Shown here: in pieces, positions 23,751 to 31,699 of the stretch
Numbering within the stretch: position 1 is the first letter of the stretch
Layout of the letters: each line of letters starts with the position of its first letter
DNA from: Bradyrhizobium sp. Tv2a-2
GTDB taxonomy: Bacteria > Pseudomonadota > Alphaproteobacteria > Rhizobiales > Xanthobacteraceae
Length of the DNA stretch: 64,000 bases
Assembly (NCBI RefSeq): GCF_000472425.1
Contig: NZ_AXAI01000009.1
Coordinates: 248,182-312,181 of the forward strand
Reading direction: 5' to 3'
Position numbers and translations under genes: made by a program
Notes under the pieces: generated by a model
Database searches by the model: none
What the model was told of the DNA's origin: nothing
Seen by the model: only the letters and a program-made list of their open reading frames with translations

Positions 23751-24602
23751 CTAATTCGGGAGCGACGGCCGGCGGCTCTTGCTGCGCGGTGTCTGCTTCT
23801 GGAGCCCCGCGATGAAATTCTTCAGCAGGTCCGAAACAGCCTGTCCGGCATCATAGGCCAGCCCCACCTCGCGCTGCACCCGCACGTCGATATCACGGAC
23901 AGCAATGTCTGGATGGGCGCGTGCGATACCCTCAGGGACGATTGCGATCCCGACGCCGGCGGCAACCAGGGCCATTGCCCAGTCTTCCGATTCCGCAATC
24001 GCAGCAGGCTTTCGCGGGCTGGCGTGCCGGCGGAAGAGCTCATTCTGCTCGCAATGGCAGCGATCGACCATCGCGACGCCGTCAAAATCCGCGGGCCGCA
24101 ACTTGTCCTTCAAGGTGAGGGGATGCGAGGGCGGCAACGCCGCGACATAGCGTTCGGTCCAGAGCGGCACGAAATGCTCCCTCGACTTGAGCATGCTCCT
24201 GGAGATGATCCGTGCGTCGGCTCGTTCGTCCGCACCGACGAGGCGGAGCGCGATATCGGGATTGCCGGTCAGGGGCTTTAGCAGGCCGACGATGCGTGCG
24301 CGGTCGAGGGTGCGCATCAGGCCGAGTGTGAGGGCGAGCCGCGATGGAGCTTTCCGGAACAGATTCTTCGCTGCGTCGGCCTCGTCGATGATGCGCCGGG
24401 CGATGGCATGAAACTGTTCGGCTGATGCCGTCGGCGCGACGCCTTTCTTGTGCCGGACGAACAGAATCGTGCCGAGCTCGGCTTCGAGATTGGTGATGGC
24501 GGCCGAGATCGAGGGCTGCGAGATGAAGCAGCGCCGGGCGGCTGCCGTCAGATTGCGCTCGGCAAACACGGCCGCGAAATAGCGGAGCTCGCGGATATCC
24601 AT
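23751..24602 (-). CDS. LysR-family transcriptional regulator
   Basis: A 283-residue LysR regulator. The winged HTH is at residues 1-60 (DIRELRYFAAVFAERNLTAA, then CFISQPSISAAITNLEAELG), followed by the linker helix and the two-lobed effector domain (from about 90; VAAGVGIAIVPEG is the typical second-lobe turn). It is transcribed divergently from the metallo-hydrolase gene. A 15-bp palindrome with the T-N11-A pattern sits 11 bases upstream of its own start, where LysR proteins usually bind to repress themselves and activate the divergent gene. The effector is unknown. Confidence 0.9.
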   Translation of the reverse strand: MDIRELRYFAAVFAERNLTAAARRCFISQPSISAAITNLEAELGTILFVRHKKGVAPTASAEQFHAIARRIIDEADAAKNLFRKAPSRLALTLGLMRTLDRARIVGLLKPLTGNPDIALRLVGADERADARIISRSMLKSREHFVPLWTERYVAALPPSHPLTLKDKLRPADFDGVAMVDRCHCEQNELFRRHASPRKPAAIAESEDWAMALVAAGVGIAIVPEGIARAHPDIAVRDIDVRVQREVGLAYDAGQAVSDLLKNFIAGLQKQTPRSKSRRPSLPN

Positions 24603-24613
24603 AGGTCCATCCT

Positions 24614-24628
24614 ATTGATGGTATCAAT
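24614..24628. promoter_or_regulatory. probable LysR operator
   Basis: ATTGATGGTATCAAT is a perfect ATTGAT-N3-ATCAAT palindrome containing the LysR T-N11-A signature. It lies in the 90-bp divergent region, 11 bp from lysR and 64 bp from the metallo-hydrolase start. Confidence 0.7.
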
Positions 24629-24692
24629 GAACAATATTTTACCTATAACCGGCGCCGTGGCAAGCAGGCGGACATCTCAAACGAGGTTTCTC

Positions 24693-25520
24693 ATGCGCAT
24701 CCATCATCTCAACACCGGCACGATGTGCCCGATCGGCCGGCGGCTGGTGAACGGCACCGGCCACATCTTTCAGCGCGCCCGCATGGTCTGCCACTGCCTG
24801 TTGATTGAGACACGGGACGGGCTTGCCCTTGTCGACACCGGCATCGGGCTTGGCGACATCGCCAACCCGATGCAACTCAGCCGGCGATGGGTGCGGCAGA
24901 CTGCGCCGCGGCTCGACCCGGCCGAGACCGCCGTGCAGCAGGTCAAGGCGCTGGGTTATGCCCCAGGTGACGTGCGGCATCTTCTGCTCACGCATCTCGA
25001 TCGCGATCACGCCGGCGGCATTCCCGACTTTCCCAACGCGAGGGTGCATGTGCTCCGCGCCGAATATGAGATGGCCGTGCTCGGCAAGCCGGCAGCGCCG
25101 AAGGGGCGTTATGTCACCGAGCAATGGCGGCACGGGCCTGACTGGGCGCTCTATGACGACGGCGGCGAGAGCTGGTTCGGCTTCAAGGGCGTCCGCGCAC
25201 TCGGCGACCGTGAGCCTGATATTCTCATGATCCCGTTACCCGGCCACACAATGGGTCATTGCGGCATCGCCGTGCGCGACAAGGACAAGTGGTGGCTGCA
25301 TGCGGGCGATGCCTATTTCTTTCACGGGCAGCTGCAGCCCAAGGTCCGGATACCGCTCGTGCTCGGCTATTTCCAGCGCCGCGTCGATATGGATCGCGAT
25401 GCGCGCCTTGCCAATCAGGAGCGCCTGCGCACGCTGCAATTGCAGCATGGCAGCGAAGTCACCGTCATCAACAGCCACGATCCCGTGCATTACGAGAACT
25501 GCCGCTGCGGCAGGCATTGA
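24693..25520 (+). CDS. MBL-fold metallo-hydrolase
   Basis: A 275-residue metallo-beta-lactamase-fold protein. The zinc motif is LLTHLDRDHAGG (HxDxDH form), with further ligands in PLPGHTMGHCG, HAGDAYF and the final NSHDPVHYEN. I began at the ATG at 24693 because conserved sequence starts there (MRIHHLNTGTMCPIGRRLV); the open frame behind it runs through the divergent lysR region. The fold serves lactonases, glyoxalases and many hydrolases; the HLDRDHAGG region and length would suit an acyl-homoserine-lactonase-like enzyme, but the substrate is not shown. It is expected to be activated by the adjacent LysR protein. Confidence 0.8.
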   Translation: MRIHHLNTGTMCPIGRRLVNGTGHIFQRARMVCHCLLIETRDGLALVDTGIGLGDIANPMQLSRRWVRQTAPRLDPAETAVQQVKALGYAPGDVRHLLLTHLDRDHAGGIPDFPNARVHVLRAEYEMAVLGKPAAPKGRYVTEQWRHGPDWALYDDGGESWFGFKGVRALGDREPDILMIPLPGHTMGHCGIAVRDKDKWWLHAGDAYFFHGQLQPKVRIPLVLGYFQRRVDMDRDARLANQERLRTLQLQHGSEVTVINSHDPVHYENCRCGRH

Positions 25521-25528
25521 GAGGCCTG

Positions 25529-26854
25529 CTAAGCGCGGCCCTGCAGCGGCAGCGGCTGGTCGCCGAGCAACCCCTTGACCACCACCTCGCGCGCCCTCGC
25601 CGGATCGAGCGCATGCTCTGCAATCAGCTCGTGGCACTCGGCCATGATCAGGTCGGCGTCCTGCAGCAGCTTGAGCTCCTTGTAGCGGTCTGGCTGCCGC
25701 AGACCCATCGCTTCGCCAAGCACCTCCAGCACATTGACGATGCGGAACGGCCAGTCCCGCTCATGTCCGCACAGCTCGCGGTGATCGGAATGATAGACCG
25801 CGACCAGCGCATCGACGCCGGCCTTGTGCGCCGCCTCGAGCTCCGCAAGCTGCAATTGCCGTTTGTAGGCGGGTAGCGCGCTCAAGGACACGCTCTGCAA
25901 TCCCGCCGCCGGTATGTCCAGCGCGACGAGCTCGATGCCGGGGATGGCGCGGAGGAGGTCGGCCGCTGCCTCCATCGTGCCGGCCACGCCGGGATGACGA
26001 TGCAGCGCGACGCGCATGGCAACGGGGCGGGTGAGGTGAGGGGCGAGATCGGCAAGCCTGCCGCGCAGGAACTTGATGAACGGCGTCAGCTCGAACGGTT
26101 TTGCGCGACCCTGTCGTTCCAGCGCCGGAAGCGTGGTCTCGGTGAACTGGACATAGCAGCTCGGACACCATGACAGCACGTTGCCGCTCTTCGAGCGCGC
26201 GAGGTGATCGATGGTGTTGGCGCCCATGCGTCCGGCCATCTCGATGTCGGCGGCACGCAACTGCTGCACGCCGCAGCAATGGCTTGGGCCGCCGAGCACC
26301 CGGTAGCTGATACCAAGCCGGTCCATGATATCGAGCGCGAGCAGCGCGATATGCGGCGTCTTCAGCACATTGCAGCCGGTGTAGAAGACGAAGTCCGGCA
26401 GCTCTTCGGATGTGCCGGCCGATGCGCGTCCCTGTCCGAGCCGCTCCAGCGTGGTGTGATCGAGCTGCAGCTGCGACAGGGTGGCGACGTCGCGGCCGAG
26501 ATCGCGGAACGCCTGCACGCCGTCGCGCCGCCGCTCCGGCAAGTCCTTGCTGGCACGTCGCATGGCGGCTCGCGCCATCGCCAGCAGGAAACGCGGATTG
26601 ACGTTATAGTCGCAGGCCTTGATGCATTCGCCGCTGAGCACGCAGGACGAGGCCCATTTGCGCGAGGCTTCGGGTCCTTGGCCATCACGGATGATGTCGA
26701 GAGCGCCGGCGATGACCTCGATGGGATCGGCGTTGCCGATGCCGGCCGGCTCCATGGTCGGACAGGCCTCGACGCATTTGCCGCAGCGGATGCACGCATC
26801 CATCATGTCGTGAACATGATCGTCGAGGGCAGCTTCGAATGAGACTTCGTCCAT
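25529..26854 (-). CDS. (Fe-S)-binding, heterodisulfide-reductase-like protein
   Basis: A 441-residue protein with two N-terminal [4Fe-4S] ferredoxin motifs (ACIRCGKCVEACP and the reduced SCVLSGECIKACD) and two C-terminal CCG domains (HCCGVQQL and SWCPSCY). It resembles HdrD/GlpC/LutA-type electron carriers that work with flavin oxidoreductases. The start at 26854 has a strong AAGGGAGG site. It converges on the metallo-hydrolase with 8 bases between stops. No flavoprotein partner lies beside it, so the electron donor and acceptor are unknown. A perfect FNR/FixK box lies 269 bp upstream, though it is nearer to the plus-strand genes. Confidence 0.8.
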   Translation of the reverse strand: MDEVSFEAALDDHVHDMMDACIRCGKCVEACPTMEPAGIGNADPIEVIAGALDIIRDGQGPEASRKWASSCVLSGECIKACDYNVNPRFLLAMARAAMRRASKDLPERRRDGVQAFRDLGRDVATLSQLQLDHTTLERLGQGRASAGTSEELPDFVFYTGCNVLKTPHIALLALDIMDRLGISYRVLGGPSHCCGVQQLRAADIEMAGRMGANTIDHLARSKSGNVLSWCPSCYVQFTETTLPALERQGRAKPFELTPFIKFLRGRLADLAPHLTRPVAMRVALHRHPGVAGTMEAAADLLRAIPGIELVALDIPAAGLQSVSLSALPAYKRQLQLAELEAAHKAGVDALVAVYHSDHRELCGHERDWPFRIVNVLEVLGEAMGLRQPDRYKELKLLQDADLIMAECHELIAEHALDPARAREVVVKGLLGDQPLPLQGRA

Positions 26855-27122
26855 GGACGGCCTCCCTTGCCGGGCGTTGGGCAAGAGTAGCCAGTCGACA
26901 ATCCGTTGACTAGGTCCATGGACTCATTGGCTCACCGCCAGCCGACACCCCCAGCTGAATCCGTCGAAAATGACCTGACTGCTACACAGGTGGTCCTTGT
27001 CTCCGGTCGTTTTGTCCGCTGGAGGTCCCCGCCGTATGCAGAAGGAGCTATGCACGAATGACAGCGTCGAAGAGGTCGTCCGATCGGGAAACGCTGCTCC
27101 AGTTTCCGGACCACGAGCAGGG

Positions 27123-27136
27123 TTGATCCAGATCAA
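27123..27136 (+). promoter_or_regulatory. FNR/FixK2-type box (anaerobox)
   Basis: TTGATCCAGATCAA is a perfect TTGAT-N4-ATCAA palindrome, the classical FNR/FixK site. It lies 58 bp upstream of the small secreted-protein gene and 382 bp upstream of the TAXI gene start. The 340-bp gap 26855-27194 holds no supported gene. Confidence 0.75.
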
Positions 27137-27194
27137 CGGCTCTCGGCTTGGACGCGCCCCATTATGTCCAAACGGCACGGATAGAGGGCAAACA

Positions 27195-27398
27195 ATGATC
27201 AAATGGACAGTAGGTGTGCTTGCTCTGGTCTTGGCGTCGTCGGCTCTCGCCATGCCGCGTGCTCCGCTGCAAGCGCCAAACGACATGGTCGTCAAGGTTA
27301 GGTAAGCATGTGTACCGGGCATGCACTGGGTCAATGGCGTTTGCATCAGAAATCCCGCGCGCCGTGCCGCAAGCAAGTGTGCAAGGGGAGCGTGCTAA
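27195..27398 (+). pseudogene. small secreted Cys-containing protein gene with in-frame TAA
   Basis: From ATG 27195 the frame reads a clean signal peptide (MIKWTVGVLALVLASSALA) and MPRAPLQAPNDMVVKVR, meets TAA at 27303-27305, and continues in the same frame as ACVPGMHWVNGVCIRNPARR and AASKCARGAC to TAA at 27396. The joined protein (67 residues with four cysteines) has the look of the small secreted Cys-containing proteins common in Bradyrhizobium, in which a GMHWVNGVC-like block follows a Pro-rich start. The frame is preserved on both sides, so the stop is probably a recent point change. The first 36 residues could still be made and exported. Confidence 0.65.
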
Positions 27399-27518
27399 CA
27401 CCTTGGACAGCGCCCGACCGGTCGATGTTAACCTGTTCCACTTCCCGGCCGGTGCGCAAAAGCGGGCCTTTGGCTCGACAGCCGACGGCGAACCCTCGCA
27501 GCGGGAGGCGGCACGGCC

Positions 27519-28886
27519 ATGGATGACTTATCGAGAATTGGCTTTGATGCCGCCAAGCTGCCGGTTTGGCTCCGCATCGTGGTTGTGGTGGCGCTGGTGG
27601 TGCTGGCTACTGGCGCGAGCCTGTTTGCGTACCGCTGGTACGTCCGGCCGGTGACGTTGTCGATCGCGGTCGGGTCGTCAGATGGCGAGGCTCCCAAAAT
27701 CGTGTCGGCGCTTGCGAGCAGGCTTGCTGTCAATAACGCGCCGGTACGCCTAAAAGTGGTCGAGACCACCGGCCCAATTGAATCCGCCGCCGCGTTTTCG
27801 TCCGGCAAGACCGACCTTGCCGTCGTTCGCGGAGATGTCGGCGACCTCTCGCACGCGCAAGCCATTGTGGTCTTGGCCCAGGCCGTGGCGCTGCTTGTTG
27901 CCCCCCCGGGATCGGCGATTACGGACATGGCTGGCCTGAAGCGCACGACCGTGGGCGTGGTGGCAGCCGACACCAATCAGAGGATCGTCAGCGTGTTGAC
28001 CAGGGCGTATGACCTTGACCGCGCCAACGTCGTATTCAAGAACGTTGCACTCGACCAGGTGCGCCGAGCGCTCGATACGAAGGAGATACGTGCCGTCCTC
28101 TTCGTCATGCCGCTAAGTGACAAGTACTTATCTCTGGTGCGGGGGCTATTCCCCCAGAATGCGAAGACCGCCCCGGTTCTGATCCCGATCGAGAATGCGG
28201 GAGCGATTGCGGAGAAGGAGCGCGCTTATGAGAGCTTCGACATCCCGAAGGGTACGTTGCGCGGATCCCCTCCCGTTCCCGAAGATGATGTGACCACGCT
28301 GCAGACTTCCTTCTACCTGGTTGGCAAGAAGAGCCTCGACAACGATATGATTGCCGGATTTACGCAAGCCATAACGAGCGCTCGCAGAGATCTTTTGGCC
28401 GAGTTACCGATTCTTGCGCAGTTCAAGGCGCCCGATACCGACGCTGGTGCCTATCTTCCCGTTCATCCGGGAGCAGCAGAGTTCTATAACGGTAACCAGC
28501 AAACTTTCCTGGACAAGTGGAGCAACGTCATCTTTCTGGCGCCAATGGCTCTTGGCGCGCTCGCCACGGTTCTTGCCGCGGCCTGGCAGTTTCTCCGATC
28601 CGGCGAACTCAAGCCGAGGGAGCCGGCACTGGATTCCCTCTATGCGTTGGGGCGAAAAATAAGGCTCGCCGAAAACGAAACGGAATTGTTGGAGATCGAA
28701 AATCAGATCGACGAGGTTCTGCGCGCGCAACGCGCCAGAGCAGATGACGACGAAAACGCGCTGGATGCGGCTACGCTAAATGTTGCGGCCCATCGTCTTG
28801 AAAATCTCATCCACGATCGAAGGGTTGCGCTTGCCTCTGCAAATCCGGAGCCAACGCTACAAGTCCGAGGCCGGTCGCTAGAGTAG
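27519..28886 (+). CDS. TAXI-family TRAP-type solute-binding protein, membrane-anchored
   Basis: A 455-residue protein with a start behind GGGAGG. A membrane segment at residues 18-40 is followed by a TAXI/NMT1-like periplasmic binding domain (about 45-330: LSIAVGSSDGEAPKIVSALA, AAAFSSGKTDLAVVRGDV, and DLDRANVVFKNVALDQVRRA). A second membrane segment is near 345-365, and a cytosolic helical tail of about 85 residues follows (RKIRLAENETELLEIENQID), likely coiled coil. The tail and the second membrane segment are unusual for a simple binding protein and suggest that ligand binding is signalled to the cytosol. No TRAP permease is adjacent. An FNR/FixK box lies upstream. Confidence 0.75.
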   Translation: MDDLSRIGFDAAKLPVWLRIVVVVALVVLATGASLFAYRWYVRPVTLSIAVGSSDGEAPKIVSALASRLAVNNAPVRLKVVETTGPIESAAAFSSGKTDLAVVRGDVGDLSHAQAIVVLAQAVALLVAPPGSAITDMAGLKRTTVGVVAADTNQRIVSVLTRAYDLDRANVVFKNVALDQVRRALDTKEIRAVLFVMPLSDKYLSLVRGLFPQNAKTAPVLIPIENAGAIAEKERAYESFDIPKGTLRGSPPVPEDDVTTLQTSFYLVGKKSLDNDMIAGFTQAITSARRDLLAELPILAQFKAPDTDAGAYLPVHPGAAEFYNGNQQTFLDKWSNVIFLAPMALGALATVLAAAWQFLRSGELKPREPALDSLYALGRKIRLAENETELLEIENQIDEVLRAQRARADDDENALDAATLNVAAHRLENLIHDRRVALASANPEPTLQVRGRSLE

Positions 28887-28984
28887 AGGCGGGCGACCTT
28901 TCTGGTCCTGCTGCCTTTTTGCCAAGGCGGAAAGCGCCGCTTCTGGCCCCTTTGAGACATGCCGACGAACCGTGAGAATGTCTG

Positions 28985-29284
28985 TTTATCGGCGTAGACT
29001 GGAAGTGATCGGCCACCATGCCTGGCGGGGATCGAAGCTTGCGCGTCATCGCACCATTGGTCCCGCGAGCTGCAGGCGTTGGGGCATACGGTGCGATTGA
29101 TGCCTCCGGCCTATGTGAAGCCCTACGTCAAGCGGCAGAAGAACGACAGCACCGGCGCGGAGGCAATTTGTGAGGCGGCATCTCCAAGCAGGGAGACCGC
29201 TGTATTCGACGGTTGCTCGTCATCGGCGCGACAGCCGTTGTTCAACACGCCCGGCGGCATCCGGAAAGCATCCCTGGATCATAA
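28985..29284 (+). pseudogene. IS110-family transposase remnant with internal deletion
   Basis: Two pieces of an IS110-type transposase lie end to end. The first (to about 29176) reads CLAGIEACASSHHWSRELQA, then LGHTVRLMPPAYVKPYVKRQ and KNDSTGAEAICEA: the end of the N-terminal DEDD domain. The second (29177-29284), in another frame, reads GISKQGDRCIRRLLVIGATA and VVQHARRHPE, from the C-terminal serine-containing domain. The roughly 200 residues between are gone and the junction falls in the short GC-rich sequence GAGGCGGC. An upstream frameshift is also visible. It lies in the 454-bp gap 28887-29340, which has no other supported gene. Confidence 0.75.
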
Positions 29285-29340
29285 GGCTGCGGATGTTTGC
29301 CGGGTTGAGAAAGGGCGGCAAACCCGAAGCGGAAATCCTC

Positions 29341-29595
29341 TCATTTGCCGTTCGGAACGACTGTCCTTGGGCCACTGCGATAAGCGTGGGATTTGTTGGT
29401 TCTCGCTCCCTGCGCGTAGATGTCGCCTTGCGGCGGGTAGACATCGATGCCCTGCGCGTAAATATCGCCGTAGCCGATTTGCTGTACCGTGGGGGGAACA
29501 GACGATTTGGGCCCTCCCTGATACTGCTGAGCCGTGCTGGACACTGTCAGGAATGGCGTGAGGAGTGCGACTGCAAGGATGTACTTGATAGTCAT
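29341..29595 (-). CDS. small secreted protein with repeated GDIYAQG motif
   Basis: An 84-residue protein with an excellent ribosome site (GGAGGAAG, 3 bases before the ATG). A signal peptide (MTIKYILAVALLTPFLTVSS) ends near STAQQ. The mature protein of about 60 residues contains the heptad GDIYAQG twice, separated by IDVYPPQ, and a basic ending SGPRTVVPNGK. The family is not recognised; short exported proteins with such repeats are common in Bradyrhizobium. It is transcribed towards the IS110 remnant and stands alone. Confidence 0.6.
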   Translation of the reverse strand: MTIKYILAVALLTPFLTVSSTAQQYQGGPKSSVPPTVQQIGYGDIYAQGIDVYPPQGDIYAQGARTNKSHAYRSGPRTVVPNGK

Positions 29596-29862
29596 GAGCT
29601 TCCTCCGGCATTTTCCGCTGGAATACTGTTGGTAGGGTACAGCTTCGGCTGCACTGATTTTCATCAAAGAGGCGTGAATACGTCTATTTTTTAGACTTCG
29701 GCGATGCTGCCTTACTTGCTGCAGAGGTGAATGCGGGGCAGCAATCCAGGCAAATCGCTTTCAAATCAGCTTCTTAGTTTGCCCACCTTAAGTGGGCCGC
29801 CGGTGGCATGCGATTTGCGAGGCGTGGCGCATGATTGATCCGCCACTGCCTAGGAAAAGGAC

Positions 29863-30384
29863 ATGCGAGCGCACCTGATTGCTGCGGTAGTATCGACAGC
29901 GTTGAGCGTCACGTCGGTCTTTGCGACCGAAATTATCAGCGGCGACATCGGCGGTAAGATGCGGGATTACACGACGCACTTCCGGCAGCTGCGCGACTCT
30001 GGCGAGCCCGTTGTCATCGCCGGCACATGCGTCTCGGCCTGCACGATGGTGCTCGGACTGGTCCCGAGCGACCGAATCTGCGCCACCCATAATGCAGTGT
30101 TTGGTTTCCATGCCGCATGGACGTTCGATGACTCCGGCAAGCGCGTCGTCAGCCCTTCCGGGACGGAAGATCTAATGAGGACCTACCCAGCTCCGGTGCG
30201 CGCCTGGGTCGCGCGGCACGGTGGGTTGACGTCGAAAATGATCTATCTGCGAGGTCGTGATCTCGCCGCCATTGTTCCGCCCTGCAGCTCACGCGTGGCG
30301 TCTGATTCACGCGCAAAGCCCTTTGGCGAGACTCATCAAGTTGCGGATGGAAATACGCCTCGCGCCAGTCTCGACGCACGCTGA
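29863..30384 (+). CDS. periplasmic ClpP/crotonase-like hypothetical protein
   Basis: A 173-residue protein with a signal peptide (MRAHLIAAVVSTALSVTSVF, cut near AT). The core (YTTHFRQLRDSGEPVVIAGT, CVSACTMVLGLVPSDRICAT, NAVFGFHAAW) matches COG3904-type periplasmic proteins with a ClpP/crotonase fold. CVSACTM holds the serine at the place of the Clp nucleophile, and FGFHAAW a histidine. The conserved part ends at MIYLRGRDLAAIVPPC; the last 35 residues are unlike family endings and may be readthrough after a frameshift. Whether it is an active protease is unknown. The hairpin GCCCAC-CTTAA-GTGGGC stands about 65 bases upstream. Confidence 0.6.
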   Translation: MRAHLIAAVVSTALSVTSVFATEIISGDIGGKMRDYTTHFRQLRDSGEPVVIAGTCVSACTMVLGLVPSDRICATHNAVFGFHAAWTFDDSGKRVVSPSGTEDLMRTYPAPVRAWVARHGGLTSKMIYLRGRDLAAIVPPCSSRVASDSRAKPFGETHQVADGNTPRASLDAR

Positions 30385-30518
30385 ACAATTGTCCGCTGCA
30401 CTAACGTGCTCATTCGTGCTTGCAGCCTTGGTGACGGGGACTCGAGCGAGATATCGCGAAGTCGGCATTTCAAGTGCACCGCGTTGATGCCGTCGGCGAA
30501 TAGCCGCTTTGCGACGGA

Positions 30519-31112
30519 TCAGCGCCGTGCCTGCGGCCTTGACGGCTCGGGCTGCTTGACGGGCTGATCAGCCTGCACACTGCAGCTCGAGGCCGCGAGC
30601 GAGGCCTGCGCCTGCACCATCAGGCCGGGCTCGGGCGCCAGCGCCTTCATCACGATCAGGCCGGTTGCGGTCGGTGAATCGATGATCAGCCGGTCGGCGG
30701 CGGTGATGTCCTCGTCCTCCGGCAGCGCTTCGTGCTGCGCTTCGGTCATCAGGTCGAGCTCGATCACCTTCTTGCCGGCGGAGCGGTCGTTGATGGCGTA
30801 GTAAGCGCGCTCGTTGCGGGTGTAGAACGACACTGAGGTGTAGGCCTGGCTGACCGGGACCTTGAGCTTGATCGGTCCGGTCGAGAGGTCGTAGCGGCAG
30901 ATCGCTTCCGCAAAGGCCGGGTCCAGATAGGGCATCAGCGTATTGCCGGGATCGGCCAGCGGAAGCTGGGTGACGGCGTTCAGCTTGGTCAACGGCGTCA
31001 ACCGCGAATAGGCGTCCTCGCTCGCGATCTTGGGCAACGCCAGCACGCTGACGAGATGCACGATGAGCCCGAGCAGCACGCCGGCGGCGACGGTGAAGGC
31101 GAGCCGGATCAT
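30519..31112 (-). CDS. DUF1254-type exported protein
   Basis: A 197-residue protein with an N-terminal membrane segment (LAFTVAAGVLLGLIVHLVSV) and a periplasmic domain: LNAVTQLPLADPGNTLMPYL, DPAFAEAICRYDLSTGPIKL, and YTSVSFYTRNERAYYAIND. This corresponds to the short DUF1254 form that accompanies DUF1214 in Bradyrhizobium. The start ATG overlaps the TGA of the DUF1214 gene by one base pair step (ATGA), so translation is coupled. The pair probably makes a complex at the outer face of the inner membrane; the role is unknown. The tail is rich in Pro and Gln. Confidence 0.7.
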   Translation of the reverse strand: MIRLAFTVAAGVLLGLIVHLVSVLALPKIASEDAYSRLTPLTKLNAVTQLPLADPGNTLMPYLDPAFAEAICRYDLSTGPIKLKVPVSQAYTSVSFYTRNERAYYAINDRSAGKKVIELDLMTEAQHEALPEDEDITAADRLIIDSPTATGLIVMKALAPEPGLMVQAQASLAASSCSVQADQPVKQPEPSRPQARR

Positions 31113-31687
31113 GGGCACCCCACCGTGGCAATCGCCGGCATCGGGGCGTCGCGCTTGGAGCGGGTCGCGACCCCGACCGGCGTGTCGTAGAGGCGCAGCA
31201 TCAGCGCATAGCGCTCGATGCCGCCGGTGGGCAGCCAGTTGCCGGCGCGCGAGCGCGAGGCGATGTGGATTTCGAACGAGCCGTCCGCGCCGCGCACGAC
31301 CTCCTGGCTGGTGAAGCCGTAACGCTGCAGCGAATTGGCAACCAGGTGGCCTTTGCCGTCATAGAGCGTCAGCGTCCAGAACCGCGCCGCGGGCGTCACC
31401 CCGCTGACGACCACGTCGCAGCGGCCATCGAGCGGGCGTTTGCGATCGTCGGCGCCGGCCGTGAATGCAATTCCGTCACCGGTGCCGATCGGCAATTCGC
31501 CGTTGCGGGTGATGGTGGCGCGCGAATACGGATCGACGTCGGCGGTGCCGGTGCGCGGGCGGGCGGTCCAGGCCCCGATGGTCAGTGTGCCGAGCTCGGT
31601 GCCGCGGGTGGTCGTCATCCATGTCGAGCCGACCCCGACGATGGCGGCGATACACAAAGCGAGGATGGTTCCGAAAATCAGCCGCAC
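31109..31687 (-). CDS. DUF1214 domain-containing protein
   Basis: A 192-residue exported protein with an N-terminal membrane segment (LIFGTILALCIAAIVGVGST) and a DUF1214 beta-sandwich: ARFWTLTLYDGKGHLVANSL, GSFEIHIASRSRAGNWLPTG and ERYALMLRLYDTPVG. In longer proteins DUF1254 and DUF1214 are fused; here they are two overlapping genes in the order DUF1214-DUF1254. It is 12 bases downstream of the penicillin-binding-protein gene on the same strand, so all three may share a transcript and the pair may act near the cell wall. Confidence 0.8.
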   Translation of the reverse strand: MRLIFGTILALCIAAIVGVGSTWMTTTRGTELGTLTIGAWTARPRTGTADVDPYSRATITRNGELPIGTGDGIAFTAGADDRKRPLDGRCDVVVSGVTPAARFWTLTLYDGKGHLVANSLQRYGFTSQEVVRGADGSFEIHIASRSRAGNWLPTGGIERYALMLRLYDTPVGVATRSKRDAPMPAIATVGCP

Positions 31688-31699
31688 GGGTTCAACGCG

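Noticed and set aside
24614..24628. Palindrome ATTGATGGTATCAAT considered as an FNR/FixK box
   Set aside because: The half sites TTGA and TCAA are five bases apart instead of six. Its place beside lysR and its T-N11-A form fit a LysR operator better.
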